A stretch of 64,000 nt of DNA from an uncultured Clostridia bacterium (GCA_944342015.1 CALVMC010000006.1:1-64000), one strand, 5' to 3'; positions 24,651 to 35,666 are shown, numbered from the stretch's first letter. Notes: a model not told the origin generated them from the letters alone. Numbers and translations are program-made.

Positions 24651-27314
24651 ACAGTTTTTATATTTTTTTCCGCTTCCGCAAGGACAAGGATCGTTTCTGC
24701 CTATCTTATCGCCCTTGTTGCGGACGGTCTGAACCTTATCTTCGTTCGTGGAAAGTTCGGCTTTCTTTCTCTCGTGAGTTATCTGCTTTTTGAATATTCC
24801 TTTAAACAAAGTGGTAACGGTCTGTTCCTGAATGGTTTCTATCATATGGTCGAACATTTCGAATCCTTCCTGCTGATAGGAAATTACCGGGTCTCTTTGT
24901 CCGTAGGCTCTGAGTCCGATTCCCTGCCTTAATGTATTCATAGCGTCTATATGTTCTATCCAGTTTCTGTCGACGCACCTTAGCATTACCACCCTTTCGA
25001 CTTCGGCAAAGTCTATACCTTGCTCTTTGGCTTCTTCTATCTTTTTATCGTAAGCCTTGTAAGCGCAGTCCAGAACTTCCTTTTTAATGAGATTTATATC
25101 TCCGTAATCGGCAAGTTTCAAGGTGACGACATTGCTTTCTTCGGGCAACAGTTTTTCTTCGAGAGCCTTATTGAACCCGTCGTAATCCCACTCCGATACA
25201 TCGGCTTTGAAATCGGCGTGAGCGGCTATTATGTCTTCTGCGACGCCGTCTGCCATTTTGAGTATCTGATCATGAACGTCAACTCCGCTTAAAACCTTGT
25301 TTCTTTCGCTGTAAATAATATCCCTTTGCCTGTTCATTACATTGTCATAACTTAAAACATGTTTACGAACGGAAAAGTTTCTGTCTTCGAGCATTCTCTG
25401 CGCCCTTTCCACCTGACTTGTAAGCATTTTGTTTTCTATGGGGACATTTTCCTCTATGTTGATAAATTCGGCTATTTTTTTCATTCTGTCCCCGCCGAAA
25501 ACTCTTATAAGGTCGTCTTCCATGGATATATAGAAACAAGTCGAACCTTTATCGCCCTGACGGCCGGAACGGCCTCTGAGCTGATTGTCTATTCGTCTGC
25601 TTTCGTGCCTTTCGGTACCGATTATGCGAAGCCCGCCCGCTTCTATTACCTTTGCTTTTTCTTCGTCGGTCTGCTTTTTGAATAACTCGTAGTAATGTTT
25701 ATATTCCTCTTTTGCTTTAAGAACCTGTTCGTCGTCGGTTTTTGCAAAGGAAGTAACCTGAACGAGAATTTCGTGAGGATATCCCGATTTTTCAAGTTTA
25801 GTAAGGGCAAGGTGTTCGGGGTTTCCGCCAAGCATAATATCGGTACCTCTGCCCGCCATATTCGTTGCAATAGTCACTGCGCCGAGTTTACCTGCCTGAG
25901 CGACAATTTCGGCTTCCTTTTCGTGGTTTTTTGCATTAAGCACGTTATGCGGAATTTTTTTGCGTCTTAAAAGTTCGGAAAGTTCCTCGGACTTTTCTAC
26001 CGTAACCGTACCTACAAGAACGGGTTGACCTTTTTTGTAACAGCTTTCGATATCTGCGATAACTGCGTTTAATTTGCCCTTTCTAGTAGTATACAATTTA
26101 TCGTTTTCGTCTTTCCTTTGAAGGGGCATATTGGTAGGAAGCACCATAACATCGAGATTATATATATTTCTGAACTCGTTCTCTTCGGTTTTTGCGGTAC
26201 CTGTCATACCGGCAAGTTTTTTATAAAGACGGAAATAATTCTGGAAAGTTATCGTCGCATAGGTTTTCGACTCGCCCTGAATTTTTACGCCTTCTTTTGC
26301 CTCTATCGCCTGATGCAGTCCGTCGCTGAACCTTCTTCCTATCATCATACGGCCGGTAAACTCGTCTACTATGATTATTTCTCCGTCGTTCACGATATAC
26401 TGGTCGTCTCTTTTCATTATGTAATTTGCTTTAAGGGCAAGGTGGATATGATTGTATAATTCGCTGTTTTCCACATCGCTGAGGTTTTCTATATTAAAAA
26501 AGCGTTCGGCTTTTGCAGTACCCTCTTCGGTAAGACGGACATTTTTTTCCTTTTCGTCAATCTCGTAATCGTCCCCTTCGGTAAGTCTTTTGGCAAAGTT
26601 GTTTGCCTGAATGTAAATCTGAGAACTTTTATCGCTTCTTCCCGAAATTATAAGCGGAGTACGTGCTTCGTCTATAAGGATACTGTCCACTTCGTCGATT
26701 ATCGCATAGTTAAGGTCCCTTTGAACCTTATCGTTAAGGCTTATTGCCATATTGTCCCTTAAATAATCGAATCCGAACTCGTTGTTTGTTCCGTAAACTA
26801 TATCGCAGTTATATGCGGCTTTCTTTTCTTCGAAACTCATTCCCTGAACTATAACGCCGACGCTTAGACCTAAAAATGTATAAATTTTACCCATCCACTC
26901 TGCGTCTCTTTTTGCAAGGTAATCGTTGACGGTAACAATATGAACTCCTTTACCGGTAAGTGCGTTAAGGTAGGCAGGAAGGGTTGCAACGAGAGTCTTA
27001 CCTTCGCCGGTTGCCATTTCGGCAATTCTTCTCTGGTGAAGCGCTATGCCGCCCATAACCTGTACGAAAAAGTGTCTGAGATTCAAAACTCTCGACGCAG
27101 TTTCTCTGACGCAAGCGAATGCGTCGGGAAGAATATCGTCGAGATTCATTCCTTCTTCGAGATTCTTTTTGAATCCGTCCGTGCAAGCACGCAACTGTTC
27201 GTCGCTCATCGAAGAGTATTTTTCCGACAAAGCCTCGACTTTATCTGCAATTTTTCTGACCTTTTTCAACTGACCTTCATTTTGTTTGGTCGTTAAGAAT
27301 CCGAATAATCCCAT
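24633..27314 (-). CDS. secA: Preprotein translocase ATPase SecA
   Basis: 893 residues. Walker A ATGEGKT at 101-107, the DEVDSILIDEART box, a second RecA-like domain with TNMAGRGTDIMLGG, and the C-terminal zinc-binding SEC-C motif CPCGSGKKYKNCC (Cys 877, 879, 888, 889), which binds SecB-like partners or ribosomes. It drives export through SecYEG. It precedes prfB on the same strand. No convincing promoter was resolved in the 353-bp region upstream. Confidence 0.98.
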   Translation of the reverse strand: MGLFGFLTTKQNEGQLKKVRKIADKVEALSEKYSSMSDEQLRACTDGFKKNLEEGMNLDDILPDAFACVRETASRVLNLRHFFVQVMGGIALHQRRIAEMATGEGKTLVATLPAYLNALTGKGVHIVTVNDYLAKRDAEWMGKIYTFLGLSVGVIVQGMSFEEKKAAYNCDIVYGTNNEFGFDYLRDNMAISLNDKVQRDLNYAIIDEVDSILIDEARTPLIISGRSDKSSQIYIQANNFAKRLTEGDDYEIDEKEKNVRLTEEGTAKAERFFNIENLSDVENSELYNHIHLALKANYIMKRDDQYIVNDGEIIIVDEFTGRMMIGRRFSDGLHQAIEAKEGVKIQGESKTYATITFQNYFRLYKKLAGMTGTAKTEENEFRNIYNLDVMVLPTNMPLQRKDENDKLYTTRKGKLNAVIADIESCYKKGQPVLVGTVTVEKSEELSELLRRKKIPHNVLNAKNHEKEAEIVAQAGKLGAVTIATNMAGRGTDIMLGGNPEHLALTKLEKSGYPHEILVQVTSFAKTDDEQVLKAKEEYKHYYELFKKQTDEEKAKVIEAGGLRIIGTERHESRRIDNQLRGRSGRQGDKGSTCFYISMEDDLIRVFGGDRMKKIAEFINIEENVPIENKMLTSQVERAQRMLEDRNFSVRKHVLSYDNVMNRQRDIIYSERNKVLSGVDVHDQILKMADGVAEDIIAAHADFKADVSEWDYDGFNKALEEKLLPEESNVVTLKLADYGDINLIKKEVLDCAYKAYDKKIEEAKEQGIDFAEVERVVMLRCVDRNWIEHIDAMNTLRQGIGLRAYGQRDPVISYQQEGFEMFDHMIETIQEQTVTTLFKGIFKKQITHERKKAELSTNEDKVQTVRNKGDKIGRNDPCPCGSGKKYKNCCLNKN

Positions 27315-27606
27315 AATTTCCTCACTTTTATATTAACTGAATAACAAATTTTTTATAATCTGCATTTTTATTTATCCGCTTAAACTTAATTACGGTATTT
27401 TAAATTACAGCAGTCAATAGTTTCTTATATCGTATAAAACAGACTAAGCCGTTGACTTCGTACAAAAATTACATCGACTTCCCTTTTTTTACCGTATAAT
27501 TTAACAATAATTTATCCGAAACAACAACTTGAATTTAATCGGCACTTATTATAATTGACCGAAAATCCGATTATTTCTTCTGCTGTTAAAAGACGGTAAC
27601 GGCGTT
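27315..27606. other. AT-rich gap between comF and secA
   Basis: No coding frame of interest. It should contain the secA promoter; TTGACT near 27410-27416 on the minus strand is a possible -35 without a convincing -10. On the plus strand a TATAAT-like box near 27550 precedes a hairpin at 27613-27632, which could mark a small RNA, but the -35 spacing is poor, so I do not call one. Confidence 0.4.
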
Positions 27607-27632
27607 AAAAAAACCGTAAACTGCTTTACGGT
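27607..27632 (-). terminator. Terminator of the metK-recD2-comF operon
   Basis: A perfect 8-bp stem ACCGTAAA/TTTACGGT with a CTGC loop and a run of seven U on the minus strand, about 35 nt past the comF stop. Confidence 0.85.
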
Positions 27633-27667
27633 TAATTTTACACTAATTTGTTTTTTTTGTAAACTTA

Positions 27668-28531
27668 TTATATATAAGGATTACAGTGCGGATTTTTAAA
27701 TGAAAAGGATTCTGGAAGATAAAAAGAAGAATTTTTATCTTTTTTGTATTTTTTCCTGTTTTTGACTCCGAATTTTTCTTTTACGATTATTTCATCGTCC
27801 ACGCTCTCGCCGTCCGCTTTAAGTTTTGTTGCCGCAAAACAGAGAGCGTTTACCGAAGCTGCGCCTGCCTTGTAAAGTTCCTTTGCTATTTCCGAAACGG
27901 TGGAACCTGTGGTAAAGGTATCGTCTATAATAACAACGGATTTTCCTTTTACGAGGTTTTTATCGGTAACGGAAAAGGCTCCGTTTAAATTGGTAAGTCT
28001 TTCAGCACGGGGCAGCTCGTGTTGACCTAATGTATCCCTTGTTTTTATTAAACAATCGCAATAGGAAACATTAAGTCTTTTGGCAAGTTCCCCTGCAAGT
28101 AAAACCGATTGATTATAGCCTCTCTTTTTAAGCTTTTTATCGCTCATCGGAACGCTGACAAGAATGTCGGCGGGAAAATTTTTCTCGGCAAACTCGTTAA
28201 GCATATAGTAAACGAGGGTTTTATAAAGATATTTCTGATTAGAGGTTTTAAATCTGTTTATAAGGGTTTTGGCTACTCCCGTATATATGAAAACCGAACT
28301 TGCGCTGTCGAAATATCTTTTATTGTTCTGACAGTTAAGACAGTATTTGCTTTCGTCGAGAATGGGAGAAGAACATTTTTGACATTTATTTCCGTTATTT
28401 TTAATGAGAGCGCTTTCGCAATCTTCGCAAAGTCCGCTTGTAGAATGTTCTTTTAACTCTTCGCCGCAAAAATTGCAGGTAAATTGTTCGGGAAAAATCA
28501 GATCGAGAATTTTAGTGAAAATTTTCAACAT
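27668..28531 (-). CDS. comF: ComF-family phosphoribosyltransferase-like protein
   Basis: 287 residues, longer than usual (about 220-240) because of a basic C-terminal tail of about 40 residues. An N-terminal double zinc ribbon (Cys 19/22, 35/38, 50/53, 64/67) precedes a PRTase-type domain with the PRPP motif IIDDTFTTGST at 201-211. ComF proteins assist single-stranded DNA handling during natural transformation. Its first 7 nt overlap the end of recD2, so it is co-translated with a helicase. No other competence genes are in the window. Confidence 0.92.
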   Translation of the reverse strand: MLKIFTKILDLIFPEQFTCNFCGEELKEHSTSGLCEDCESALIKNNGNKCQKCSSPILDESKYCLNCQNNKRYFDSASSVFIYTGVAKTLINRFKTSNQKYLYKTLVYYMLNEFAEKNFPADILVSVPMSDKKLKKRGYNQSVLLAGELAKRLNVSYCDCLIKTRDTLGQHELPRAERLTNLNGAFSVTDKNLVKGKSVVIIDDTFTTGSTVSEIAKELYKAGAASVNALCFAATKLKADGESVDDEIIVKEKFGVKNRKKYKKDKNSSFYLPESFSFKNPHCNPYI

Positions 28532-30747
28532 TGTTTTTCATCCTCCGCTTTTATGAAATCGGCAAGACAGCTGTATCTTTTTTGAGTATACCTGTTTTTC
28601 ACCATTTTTTCGAGGTTGATTTTATCTCCTACGAGAACCGCCATTTTTTTTGCTCTCGTTACTGCTGTATAAAGAAGATTTTTAGTAAGTATCATATAGT
28701 TACCGCTTGTAACCACCAGAAGACAGACATCGAACTCGCACCCTTGCGACTTATGAACGGTAATTGCATAAGCCAGAGTAATCTGGTCAAGGTCTCCTGC
28801 CGTATAAACCGCTTCCCTGCCGTCTTCGAAAAGAACGGTCAAGGTGCCTTCTTTTTTGTCTGCGTCTTTGACGATACCTATATCGCCGTTATAAATTCCG
28901 CTTCCGAGTTCTATGGTTTTTCCGGTATCCTTTTTCCAATCCAACTGATAGTTGTTTACAACCTGAATAACTTTGTCGCCCGTTCTGAAAGTGTATTCGT
29001 AAAATTTTATTTCCTTTTTATCGGGCGAAGGGGGATTTAAACTTTCCTGCAAACGGATATTTAAGTTTTCCACTCCGCATATACCTTTTTTCATGGGACT
29101 CAGAACCTGAATTTCCATAGGGGCGACATTTATGAATTTAGGTATTCTCTTTTTGCAAAGTTCGATAACGGTATTCAGCATTTCGTTAAGGTCTGAGGAC
29201 TGACTCATAAAAAAATCTTTGCTTTTATTGTCTATAATAGGCATTTTTCCTTTATTTATAAGGTGTGCGTTTTCGGCAATTAAACTGTTCCCGTCCTGAC
29301 GGTAGATAAATGTAAGACTGCTTACCGGAATAACTTCCGATTTTATTATATCGGAAAGAACGCTTCCTGCCCCCACCGACGGCAGCTGGTCTTTGTCTCC
29401 TACCAAAATAAATCTTGCTCCCGACTTTACAGCCTTTAAAAGAGCGTTGAAAATATATTCGTCCGCCATACTTATTTCGTCGATAATCACGGCGTCGGCG
29501 TCGAGTTTGTTATATTCGTCGTAAGTGAATTTTCCCATGCCGCTTTTGTAATCGGCGTCGAGTAATCGGTGAATGGTTTTTGCGTTTCTTCCCGTTGCGT
29601 CGGAAAGTCTTTTAGCAGCCCTTCCCGTCGGGGCGCAAAGAGCCACTTTAAGATTATTGTTTTCAAAAACAGAAATAACGCATTTTAATATAGTGGTTTT
29701 TCCCGTACCCGGACCTCCCGTAATCACGCTGACGCCTGAGTTTACGGAAGTTTTAACTGCGTTTTTCTGCCCCTCGTGAAGTTTATATCCCGTTTCCCTT
29801 TCAAAGTCTTGAATTTCTTTTTCGATATCGATATGAAAGCTTCCCGAGTTGCGGTGAAGAGAGATAAGTTTTTCGGAAATCGAAAGTTCGGTTCTGTAAA
29901 ATTTAGGAAGCATAACCGCCTTATAATTTTCTCTGTCAAAAACCGAAAGTTCTCCTAAAACCGCCATTTCCTTTATGCAATCGTTTACCTTTTCCAAATC
30001 TTCGCTTTCGGTAAATTCCAGAAGTTTAATGACTTCCTTTATTAGCAATGTCCAAGGAAGAAAGGTGTTACCCGACTTTGAAGCACTTTCGGAAAGTATA
30101 AATATAATTGCAGCTTTGATTCTGTATTCGCTGTTTTTCTCTATTCCGAAAGAGCGTGCTATTCTGTCTGCGGTAATAAAACCTATTCCGTCCACATCTT
30201 CGGTAAGTCTGTACGGATTTTTACTTACGACGCTGACCGTTGCCTGTTCATAGCAGCGGAATATTTTAATTGCATAGTTAAGACTTATCCCATAACTTTG
30301 CAAAAACATTACCGCCTGCTGCATGGCTTTGAACTTAATGTAACAAGAGGAAATTTCCTGAGCCTTTTTTGAACTTATTCCTTTTACCGCAGTTAGTTTC
30401 TGAGGTTGGTTTTCTATGACTTTAAGAGCGTTATCGGAAAAAGCCTCCACAATATTGCTTGCCGTGACTTCTCCTACTCCTTTAAACAGACCGCTTGCAA
30501 GGTATCTTACGATAGCCTCTTTTTTTGACGGTTCGACGAGTTTTACCGAACTTACCGAAAACTGTCTGCCGTAGCGGGAATTTTCGACGAAGTCTCCTTC
30601 GAGTTCGACTCCGAGTCCTTCCGCAACGCTCGGAAAAACCCCTACTGCGGTAAGTAAAGTACCGTTGTAATCGAGTCCTACTACGGAATAACCGCTTTCG
30701 GCGTTTCTGAAAATAACATCCTCGATTGTTGCGGTTATCTTTACCAT
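28525..30747 (-). CDS. recD2: RecD2-type 5'-3' DNA helicase
   Basis: 740 residues. N-terminal OB-like and helix-hairpin-helix regions (GLFKGVGEVTASNI, AVKGISSKKAQEI) characterise RecD2 enzymes that act without RecBC. Superfamily 1 motifs follow: Walker A GGPGTGKTT near residue 342, IIDEISMAD, and VHKSQGCEFD plus LLYTAVTRAKK at the end. It works in repair and replication-fork processing. Start and stop overlap metK and comF (1 and 7 nt), showing tight translational coupling. Confidence 0.96.
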   Translation of the reverse strand: MVKITATIEDVIFRNAESGYSVVGLDYNGTLLTAVGVFPSVAEGLGVELEGDFVENSRYGRQFSVSSVKLVEPSKKEAIVRYLASGLFKGVGEVTASNIVEAFSDNALKVIENQPQKLTAVKGISSKKAQEISSCYIKFKAMQQAVMFLQSYGISLNYAIKIFRCYEQATVSVVSKNPYRLTEDVDGIGFITADRIARSFGIEKNSEYRIKAAIIFILSESASKSGNTFLPWTLLIKEVIKLLEFTESEDLEKVNDCIKEMAVLGELSVFDRENYKAVMLPKFYRTELSISEKLISLHRNSGSFHIDIEKEIQDFERETGYKLHEGQKNAVKTSVNSGVSVITGGPGTGKTTILKCVISVFENNNLKVALCAPTGRAAKRLSDATGRNAKTIHRLLDADYKSGMGKFTYDEYNKLDADAVIIDEISMADEYIFNALLKAVKSGARFILVGDKDQLPSVGAGSVLSDIIKSEVIPVSSLTFIYRQDGNSLIAENAHLINKGKMPIIDNKSKDFFMSQSSDLNEMLNTVIELCKKRIPKFINVAPMEIQVLSPMKKGICGVENLNIRLQESLNPPSPDKKEIKFYEYTFRTGDKVIQVVNNYQLDWKKDTGKTIELGSGIYNGDIGIVKDADKKEGTLTVLFEDGREAVYTAGDLDQITLAYAITVHKSQGCEFDVCLLVVTSGNYMILTKNLLYTAVTRAKKMAVLVGDKINLEKMVKNRYTQKRYSCLADFIKAEDEKQC

Positions 30748-31892
30748 TATTTTGCCGCCTTTAAAATTTCCTGCACTTTATCGGTGCGCTCCCACGGAAA
30801 GTCTTTACCGAAATGTCCGTTTTTTGCCGTTTCGTAATAGATAGGATTTTTAAGATTTAAAGTATTTATTATATCGCTCGGTCTGAAACTGAATAAAGAG
30901 TTTACTATTTTATAAAGTTTATCGTCGCTTACAGTAGCAGTACCGAAAGCGTCGATATTTATTGCTACGGGATTGGCAACTCCTATTGCGTAGGCAACGC
31001 TTATCTGACACCTTTTACATATACCGCTTTTTACCAAATTTTTACAAACGTAACGAGCCATATATGCTGCGCTTCTGTCCACCTTAGAAGGGTCTTTTCC
31101 CGAAAATGCGCCGCCGCCGTGCGGAGCGAAACCGCCGTAAGTATCGACTATGATTTTTCTACCGGTCATACCGCTGTCGCCCTCGGGACCTCCCACAACG
31201 AACCTTCCTGTCGGATTGATAAAATATTTTGTATTTTGGTCTACGAGACTTTGGGGAATAACTTTATCGATAATTTCCTTTTTTAAAACCTTTCTTATCT
31301 CATCGATACCCGTTGTTTCCTTGTGCTGGGAAGAAAGAACCACGCTGTCCACTCTTACGACTCTTCCGTTTGAATACTCTGCCGTAACCTGAGCCTTGCC
31401 GTCGGGAAGAAGGAAGTCCACTATTCCCTTTTCTCTTGCTTCTTTAAGGGCATTCGTAAGCTTATGAGAGTAAACAAGGGGAAAAGGAAGAAATTCTTCG
31501 GTCTCGTCGGTAGCGTAGCCGTAAACCATTCCCTGATCGCCCGCTCCCATATCGCCGCCGTCAAAGGAACTGTCGACGCCGGCTTTTATGTCGGGGGACT
31601 GTTTGCTTATGGAAATTTTTATTTCGCTTTCTCCCGTATTGAAGCCGGAAGAAAGACTTCCGTAGCCGATATCTTTAAGTACGGAAAGAGCGCACTTTTT
31701 TAAATCCACGCTTGCATTCGATGTGATTTCCCCCATAATGAGAAGGAAATTTTTTGATATACATGTTTCGCATGCGACTCTTGAATTTTCGTCGACTTTA
31801 AGGTATTCGTCGAGAATTTTATCGGAAATCTGGTCGCAGACTTTATCGGGGTGCCCTACGGTAACGCTTTCGCTTGTGTACAGTTTATTCAT
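30747..31892 (-). CDS. metK: S-adenosylmethionine synthetase
   Basis: 381 residues, standard. Signatures include SVTVGHPDKVCDQISD (ATP), GAGDQGMVYGYA and the P-loop-like GGGAFSGKDPSKVDRSAAY. It makes SAM from methionine and ATP. AAGGAG precedes the ATG at 31892. Expression is gated by a SAM-I riboswitch with a terminator just upstream; that riboswitch starts only 13 nt after the rpoC stop, so metK appears to be fed by rpoBC transcription. It is followed by recD2 with TAATG overlap. Confidence 0.98.
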   Translation of the reverse strand: MNKLYTSESVTVGHPDKVCDQISDKILDEYLKVDENSRVACETCISKNFLLIMGEITSNASVDLKKCALSVLKDIGYGSLSSGFNTGESEIKISISKQSPDIKAGVDSSFDGGDMGAGDQGMVYGYATDETEEFLPFPLVYSHKLTNALKEAREKGIVDFLLPDGKAQVTAEYSNGRVVRVDSVVLSSQHKETTGIDEIRKVLKKEIIDKVIPQSLVDQNTKYFINPTGRFVVGGPEGDSGMTGRKIIVDTYGGFAPHGGGAFSGKDPSKVDRSAAYMARYVCKNLVKSGICKRCQISVAYAIGVANPVAINIDAFGTATVSDDKLYKIVNSLFSFRPSDIINTLNLKNPIYYETAKNGHFGKDFPWERTDKVQEILKAAK

Positions 31893-31908
31893 ATTTCTCC
31901 TTATGTAA

Positions 31909-31941
31909 TTAAAAGTAATGCCGGACGACAGACGCCCGGCA
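31909..31941 (-). terminator. Expression-platform terminator of the metK riboswitch
   Basis: Minus-strand stem TGCCGGGCG/CGTCCGGCA (one G-U pair) with loop TCTGT, followed by TTACTTTTAATT, ending 17 nt before the metK ATG. In S-box logic it forms when SAM is bound. It is also the only terminator after rpoC. Confidence 0.75.
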
Positions 31942-31959
31942 AAATAAATTTTTTAGGCT

Positions 31960-32054
31960 CTATCTTTCAAAAACTTTTCGTCTTTGCGGAAATTAGCACC
32001 GTTCAAGCGGTTGCTGCGCAATCACAGGGTCCGTCCCTCCTGCGCTCTCGATAG
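31960..32054 (-). promoter_or_regulatory. SAM-I (S-box) riboswitch controlling metK
   Basis: The conserved S-box core is legible on the minus strand: GAGGGACGGACCCTGTGA, GCAACC, GGTGCTAATTTCC and the closing GAAAGATAG, with P1 pairing CTATC (32050-32054) to GATAG (31960-31964). It senses SAM and represses metK when SAM is plentiful. It begins 13 nt after the rpoC stop codon, with no strong promoter in between. Confidence 0.95.
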
Positions 32055-32067
32055 ATTATTTATTAAA

Positions 32068-35000
32068 TTACTTTTCTTCGTCGTCGAAACCGAGCATACT
32101 CTCGATTTCGTCGAACTTGATTTCGTCCTCTTTGCGCACGATTTCTTTTGCGTTAACCTGAGGAGTTAAATTTTTATAGGCCTTAAGTCCCGTACCTGCC
32201 GGGATAAGTTTACCTATGATAACGTTTTCTTTAAGCCCTACAAGCTGGTCAACCTTATTCTTTATTGCAGCTTCGGTAAGAACTTTTGCCGTTTCCTGGA
32301 ATGCTGCCGCCGCAAGGAAAGATTCGGTTGCAAGAGAAGCTTTCGTAATACCGAGAAGGGTTCTCTTTGCGGTAGCGGGAACTCCGCCGTTTTCGAGAAC
32401 CTTATCGTTTTCGTCCTCGTATCTGAAAATATCCACCAAATCGTCGGGGAGCATTGTAGTGCTTCCCTGATTTTCGATTTTAACCTTTCTCAGCATTTGT
32501 CTTACGATAACTTCGATATGCTTGTCGTTGATTTCGACGCCCGAAAGTCTGTATGCCGACTGAACTTCCTTGGTAAGGTAATCCTGAACTCCCTTAACCC
32601 CTCTTGTACGAAGCATATCCTGAGGATAAATCGGACCTTTTGTAAGAGAAGAGCCGGGGGTAACCTTATCGCCCGTTTTTACCACAAGATGACTTGTGAA
32701 GGGAATATTGTAGGTTTTTTCGTCGCCGTTTTCGCCTCTTACTATAACGTCTTTTTTATTGCCTTTTTCAACGACTTCGACAGTACCGCTTATATCGGAA
32801 ATAACGGCAACGCCCTTAGGTCTTCTTGCTTCGAAAAGTTCTTCGACTCTCGGAAGACCTTGCGTAATATCGTCACTTGTAGCAACGCCGCCCGTGTGGA
32901 ATGTTCTCATTGTAAGCTGTGTTCCGGGCTCGCCTATCGACTGAGCGGCGATAGTGCCTACTGCTTCGCCGAGTTTGACTCTGTCTCTCGAAGCCATATC
33001 TCTGCCGTAACACTTAGCGCATACGCCGACTTTGGATTTACACGAAAGCACGCTTCTTATATACACCTCGGTAATACCTGCTTTTTCTATTTCGGAAGCC
33101 TGGTCTTCGCTTATCATGGTATCGGCAGGAACGATAACTGCCCCTGTTTTCGGGTCGACTATATCTTTAACGGAATATCTTCCTGCGATTCTGTCTCTTA
33201 AAGGTTCGATAATACCGTCTTTATCTCCTTTGATAGCGGAAACGAGAGTACCTTTTTTATCGCCGCAGTCTTCTTCTCTTATGATAACTTCCTGAGCGAC
33301 ATCGACAAGTCTTCTTGTAAGGTAACCTGAGTCTGCCGTTTTAAGAGCGGTATCGGCAAGACCTTTACGGCCGCCGTGCGAAGAAATAAAGTATTCGAGA
33401 ACGGAAAGGCCTTCTCTGAACGAAGCTTTAACGGGAAGTTCGATAGTCTTACCGGTAGGATCGGACATAAGACCACGCATACCTGCAAGCTGTCTTATCT
33501 GACCCATATTACCACGGGCGCCGGAGTCTGCCATCATCCAGATAGGATTGAGCTTGTCTGCTTCGAAACCTTCTTTAACGGCTTTTGTAACGGCGTCGGT
33601 AGCGTTTTTCCAGATACTTACGACATTGTTGTATCTTTCTTCGTTTGTGAGATAACCGTGTTTATACTGTTTTTCTATTTTAATAACTTCTTTTTCGGCT
33701 TCTTCGATAATCTGTTTTTTGCTTTCGGGAACCTTCATATCGAAAACGCTTGCTGTTATTGCGCCTATTGTAGAATACTTAAATCCTAAGGATTTTATTC
33801 TGTCGAGCACTTCGGAAGTTTCGGTAGAACCTTTATACTTGAAGCAAGCGTCGATAATTTTGGAAAGCTGTTTCTTTCCGACAAGGAAATCTATTTCGAG
33901 ATTTAAAGCGTTTTCCTTTTTACTTCTGTCGACGAAGTGTAAATCCTGCGGAATAGCTTCGTTGAAAATAATTCTTCCGACAGTGGTTTTAAGACGCTTT
34001 GAAATTCTCTCGCCGTTTACATCTTTTGTGACTCTTACTTCTATCAAAGCTTGAAGTTCTATTTCTTTAAGCTGATAAGCCATTTTCGCTTCTTCGGGAG
34101 ATTTGAATATTCTGCCTTCGCCTTTTGCCCCTTCCTTAATCATAGTAAGATAGTAAGAGCCGATAACCATATCCTGAGTAGGAGAAATGATAGGCTTACC
34201 GTCGGAAAGTTTAAGAATGTTGTTTGTCGAAAGCATTAAAAATCTTGCCTCAGCCTGAGCTTCGATTGAAAGAGGAACGTGAACTGCCATCTGGTCTCCG
34301 TCGAAGTCTGCGTTGAAGGCAGGACAAACGAGAGGATGAAGTTTAAGGGCTCTTCCGTCAACAAGCACGGGTTCGAAAGCCTGTATACCTAATCTGTGAA
34401 GAGTAGGAGCACGGTTTAAAAGAACGGGGTGGTCTTTTATGACTTCTTCGAGAATATCCCAAACCTGAGTGCGTTTTCTCTCGACGAATCTTTTTGCGCT
34501 TTTAATGTTCTGACAGTGAGCATACTCTACGAGTTTTTTCATAACGAAAGGTTTGAAAAGTTCGAGAGCCATTTCCTTAGGAAGACCGCACTGATACAGT
34601 TTAAGTTCAGGGCCGACAACGATAACCGAACGGCCGGAATAGTCTACACGCTTACCTAAAAGATTTTGTCTGAACCTGCCCTGTTTACCCCTTAAAAGGC
34701 CCGAAAGAGATTTAAGGTCACGGCTTCCGGGACCTGCAACCGCCTTTCCTCTTCTGCCGTTATCGATAAGAGCGTCGACAGCTTCTTGAAGCATTCTCTT
34801 TTCGTTTCTTACGATAATATCGGGTGCGTTTAAATCTATAAGTTTTTTAAGTCTGTTGTTTCTGTTTATAACCCTTCTGTAAAGGTCGTTCAAATCGCTT
34901 GTTGCGAATCTTCCGCCGTCGAGCTGAACCATAGGACGGATTTCGGGAGGAAGAACGGGAAGAACATCCAATATCATCCATTCCGGCTTATTTCCGCTCT

Positions 35001-35655
35001 GACGGAAAGCTTCGAGAACATCGAGACGCTTTGCCGCCTTAATTCTCTTTTGGTCGGAGCTTCCCGAAGCGATTTTTTTAATTTCCTCATACTCTTTGTC
35101 GAGATCTACATTTTGAAGAAGCTCTTTTATGGCTTCTGCGCCCATACCCACTCTGAAAGCCTTTGCGCCGTAGGTATCGACTGCTTCTCTGTATTCCTTA
35201 TCGGAAATAACCTGTTTTTTTACAAAGTTAGTCTCGCCGGGGTCGAGAACGACATAAGAAACAAAGTATAGAACCTGTTCGACGTCCTTAGGAGGCATAT
35301 CCACCATAAGGCTTATTCTCGACGGAACCCCTCTGAAATACCATATATGAGATACGGGAGCGGCAAGTTCGATATGTCCCATTCTCTCACGCCTTACCTT
35401 GCTTCGTGTAACTTCAACGCCGCACTTATCGCAGATAACGCCTTTGTATCTGATTCTTTTATATTTACCGCAGTGACATTCCCAGTCTTTTTGTGGTCCG
35501 AAAATTCTTTCGCAAAAAAGACCGTCTCTTTCGGGTTTTTGTGTTCTGTAATTTATAGTCTCGGGCTTTGTTACCTCGCCGTACGACCATTCCCTTATTT
35601 TTTCGGGAGATGCAATACCTATCTGAATAGAATCGAAATTATTTAGTTCGTACAT
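32068..35655 (-). CDS. rpoC: RNA polymerase subunit beta'
   Basis: 1195 residues. N-terminal zinc site ([20 protein letters not shown]), the catalytic NADFDGDQM loop with Mg-binding Asp 450, 452, 454, the second Cys cluster ([13 protein letters not shown]) and [28 protein letters not shown] of the trigger-loop region. No large lineage insertion is apparent. It starts 11 nt after rpoB. Downstream is metK with its riboswitch, not the usual L7Ae-like/rpsL genes. Confidence 0.98.
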   Translation of the reverse strand: MYELNNFDSIQIGIASPEKIREWSYGEVTKPETINYRTQKPERDGLFCERIFGPQKDWECHCGKYKRIRYKGVICDKCGVEVTRSKVRRERMGHIELAAPVSHIWYFRGVPSRISLMVDMPPKDVEQVLYFVSYVVLDPGETNFVKKQVISDKEYREAVDTYGAKAFRVGMGAEAIKELLQNVDLDKEYEEIKKIASGSSDQKRIKAAKRLDVLEAFRQSGNKPEWMILDVLPVLPPEIRPMVQLDGGRFATSDLNDLYRRVINRNNRLKKLIDLNAPDIIVRNEKRMLQEAVDALIDNGRRGKAVAGPGSRDLKSLSGLLRGKQGRFRQNLLGKRVDYSGRSVIVVGPELKLYQCGLPKEMALELFKPFVMKKLVEYAHCQNIKSAKRFVERKRTQVWDILEEVIKDHPVLLNRAPTLHRLGIQAFEPVLVDGRALKLHPLVCPAFNADFDGDQMAVHVPLSIEAQAEARFLMLSTNNILKLSDGKPIISPTQDMVIGSYYLTMIKEGAKGEGRIFKSPEEAKMAYQLKEIELQALIEVRVTKDVNGERISKRLKTTVGRIIFNEAIPQDLHFVDRSKKENALNLEIDFLVGKKQLSKIIDACFKYKGSTETSEVLDRIKSLGFKYSTIGAITASVFDMKVPESKKQIIEEAEKEVIKIEKQYKHGYLTNEERYNNVVSIWKNATDAVTKAVKEGFEADKLNPIWMMADSGARGNMGQIRQLAGMRGLMSDPTGKTIELPVKASFREGLSVLEYFISSHGGRKGLADTALKTADSGYLTRRLVDVAQEVIIREEDCGDKKGTLVSAIKGDKDGIIEPLRDRIAGRYSVKDIVDPKTGAVIVPADTMISEDQASEIEKAGITEVYIRSVLSCKSKVGVCAKCYGRDMASRDRVKLGEAVGTIAAQSIGEPGTQLTMRTFHTGGVATSDDITQGLPRVEELFEARRPKGVAVISDISGTVEVVEKGNKKDVIVRGENGDEKTYNIPFTSHLVVKTGDKVTPGSSLTKGPIYPQDMLRTRGVKGVQDYLTKEVQSAYRLSGVEINDKHIEVIVRQMLRKVKIENQGSTTMLPDDLVDIFRYEDENDKVLENGGVPATAKRTLLGITKASLATESFLAAAAFQETAKVLTEAAIKNKVDQLVGLKENVIIGKLIPAGTGLKAYKNLTPQVNAKEIVRKEDEIKFDEIESMLGFDDEEK

Positions 35656-35666
35656 CGATTACCCTC

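Noticed and set aside
27540-27640. Possible plus-strand small RNA (TATAAT-like box followed by a hairpin) between comF and secA
   Set aside because: The -35 spacing is only 15-16 nt and the hairpin is better explained as the comF terminator.
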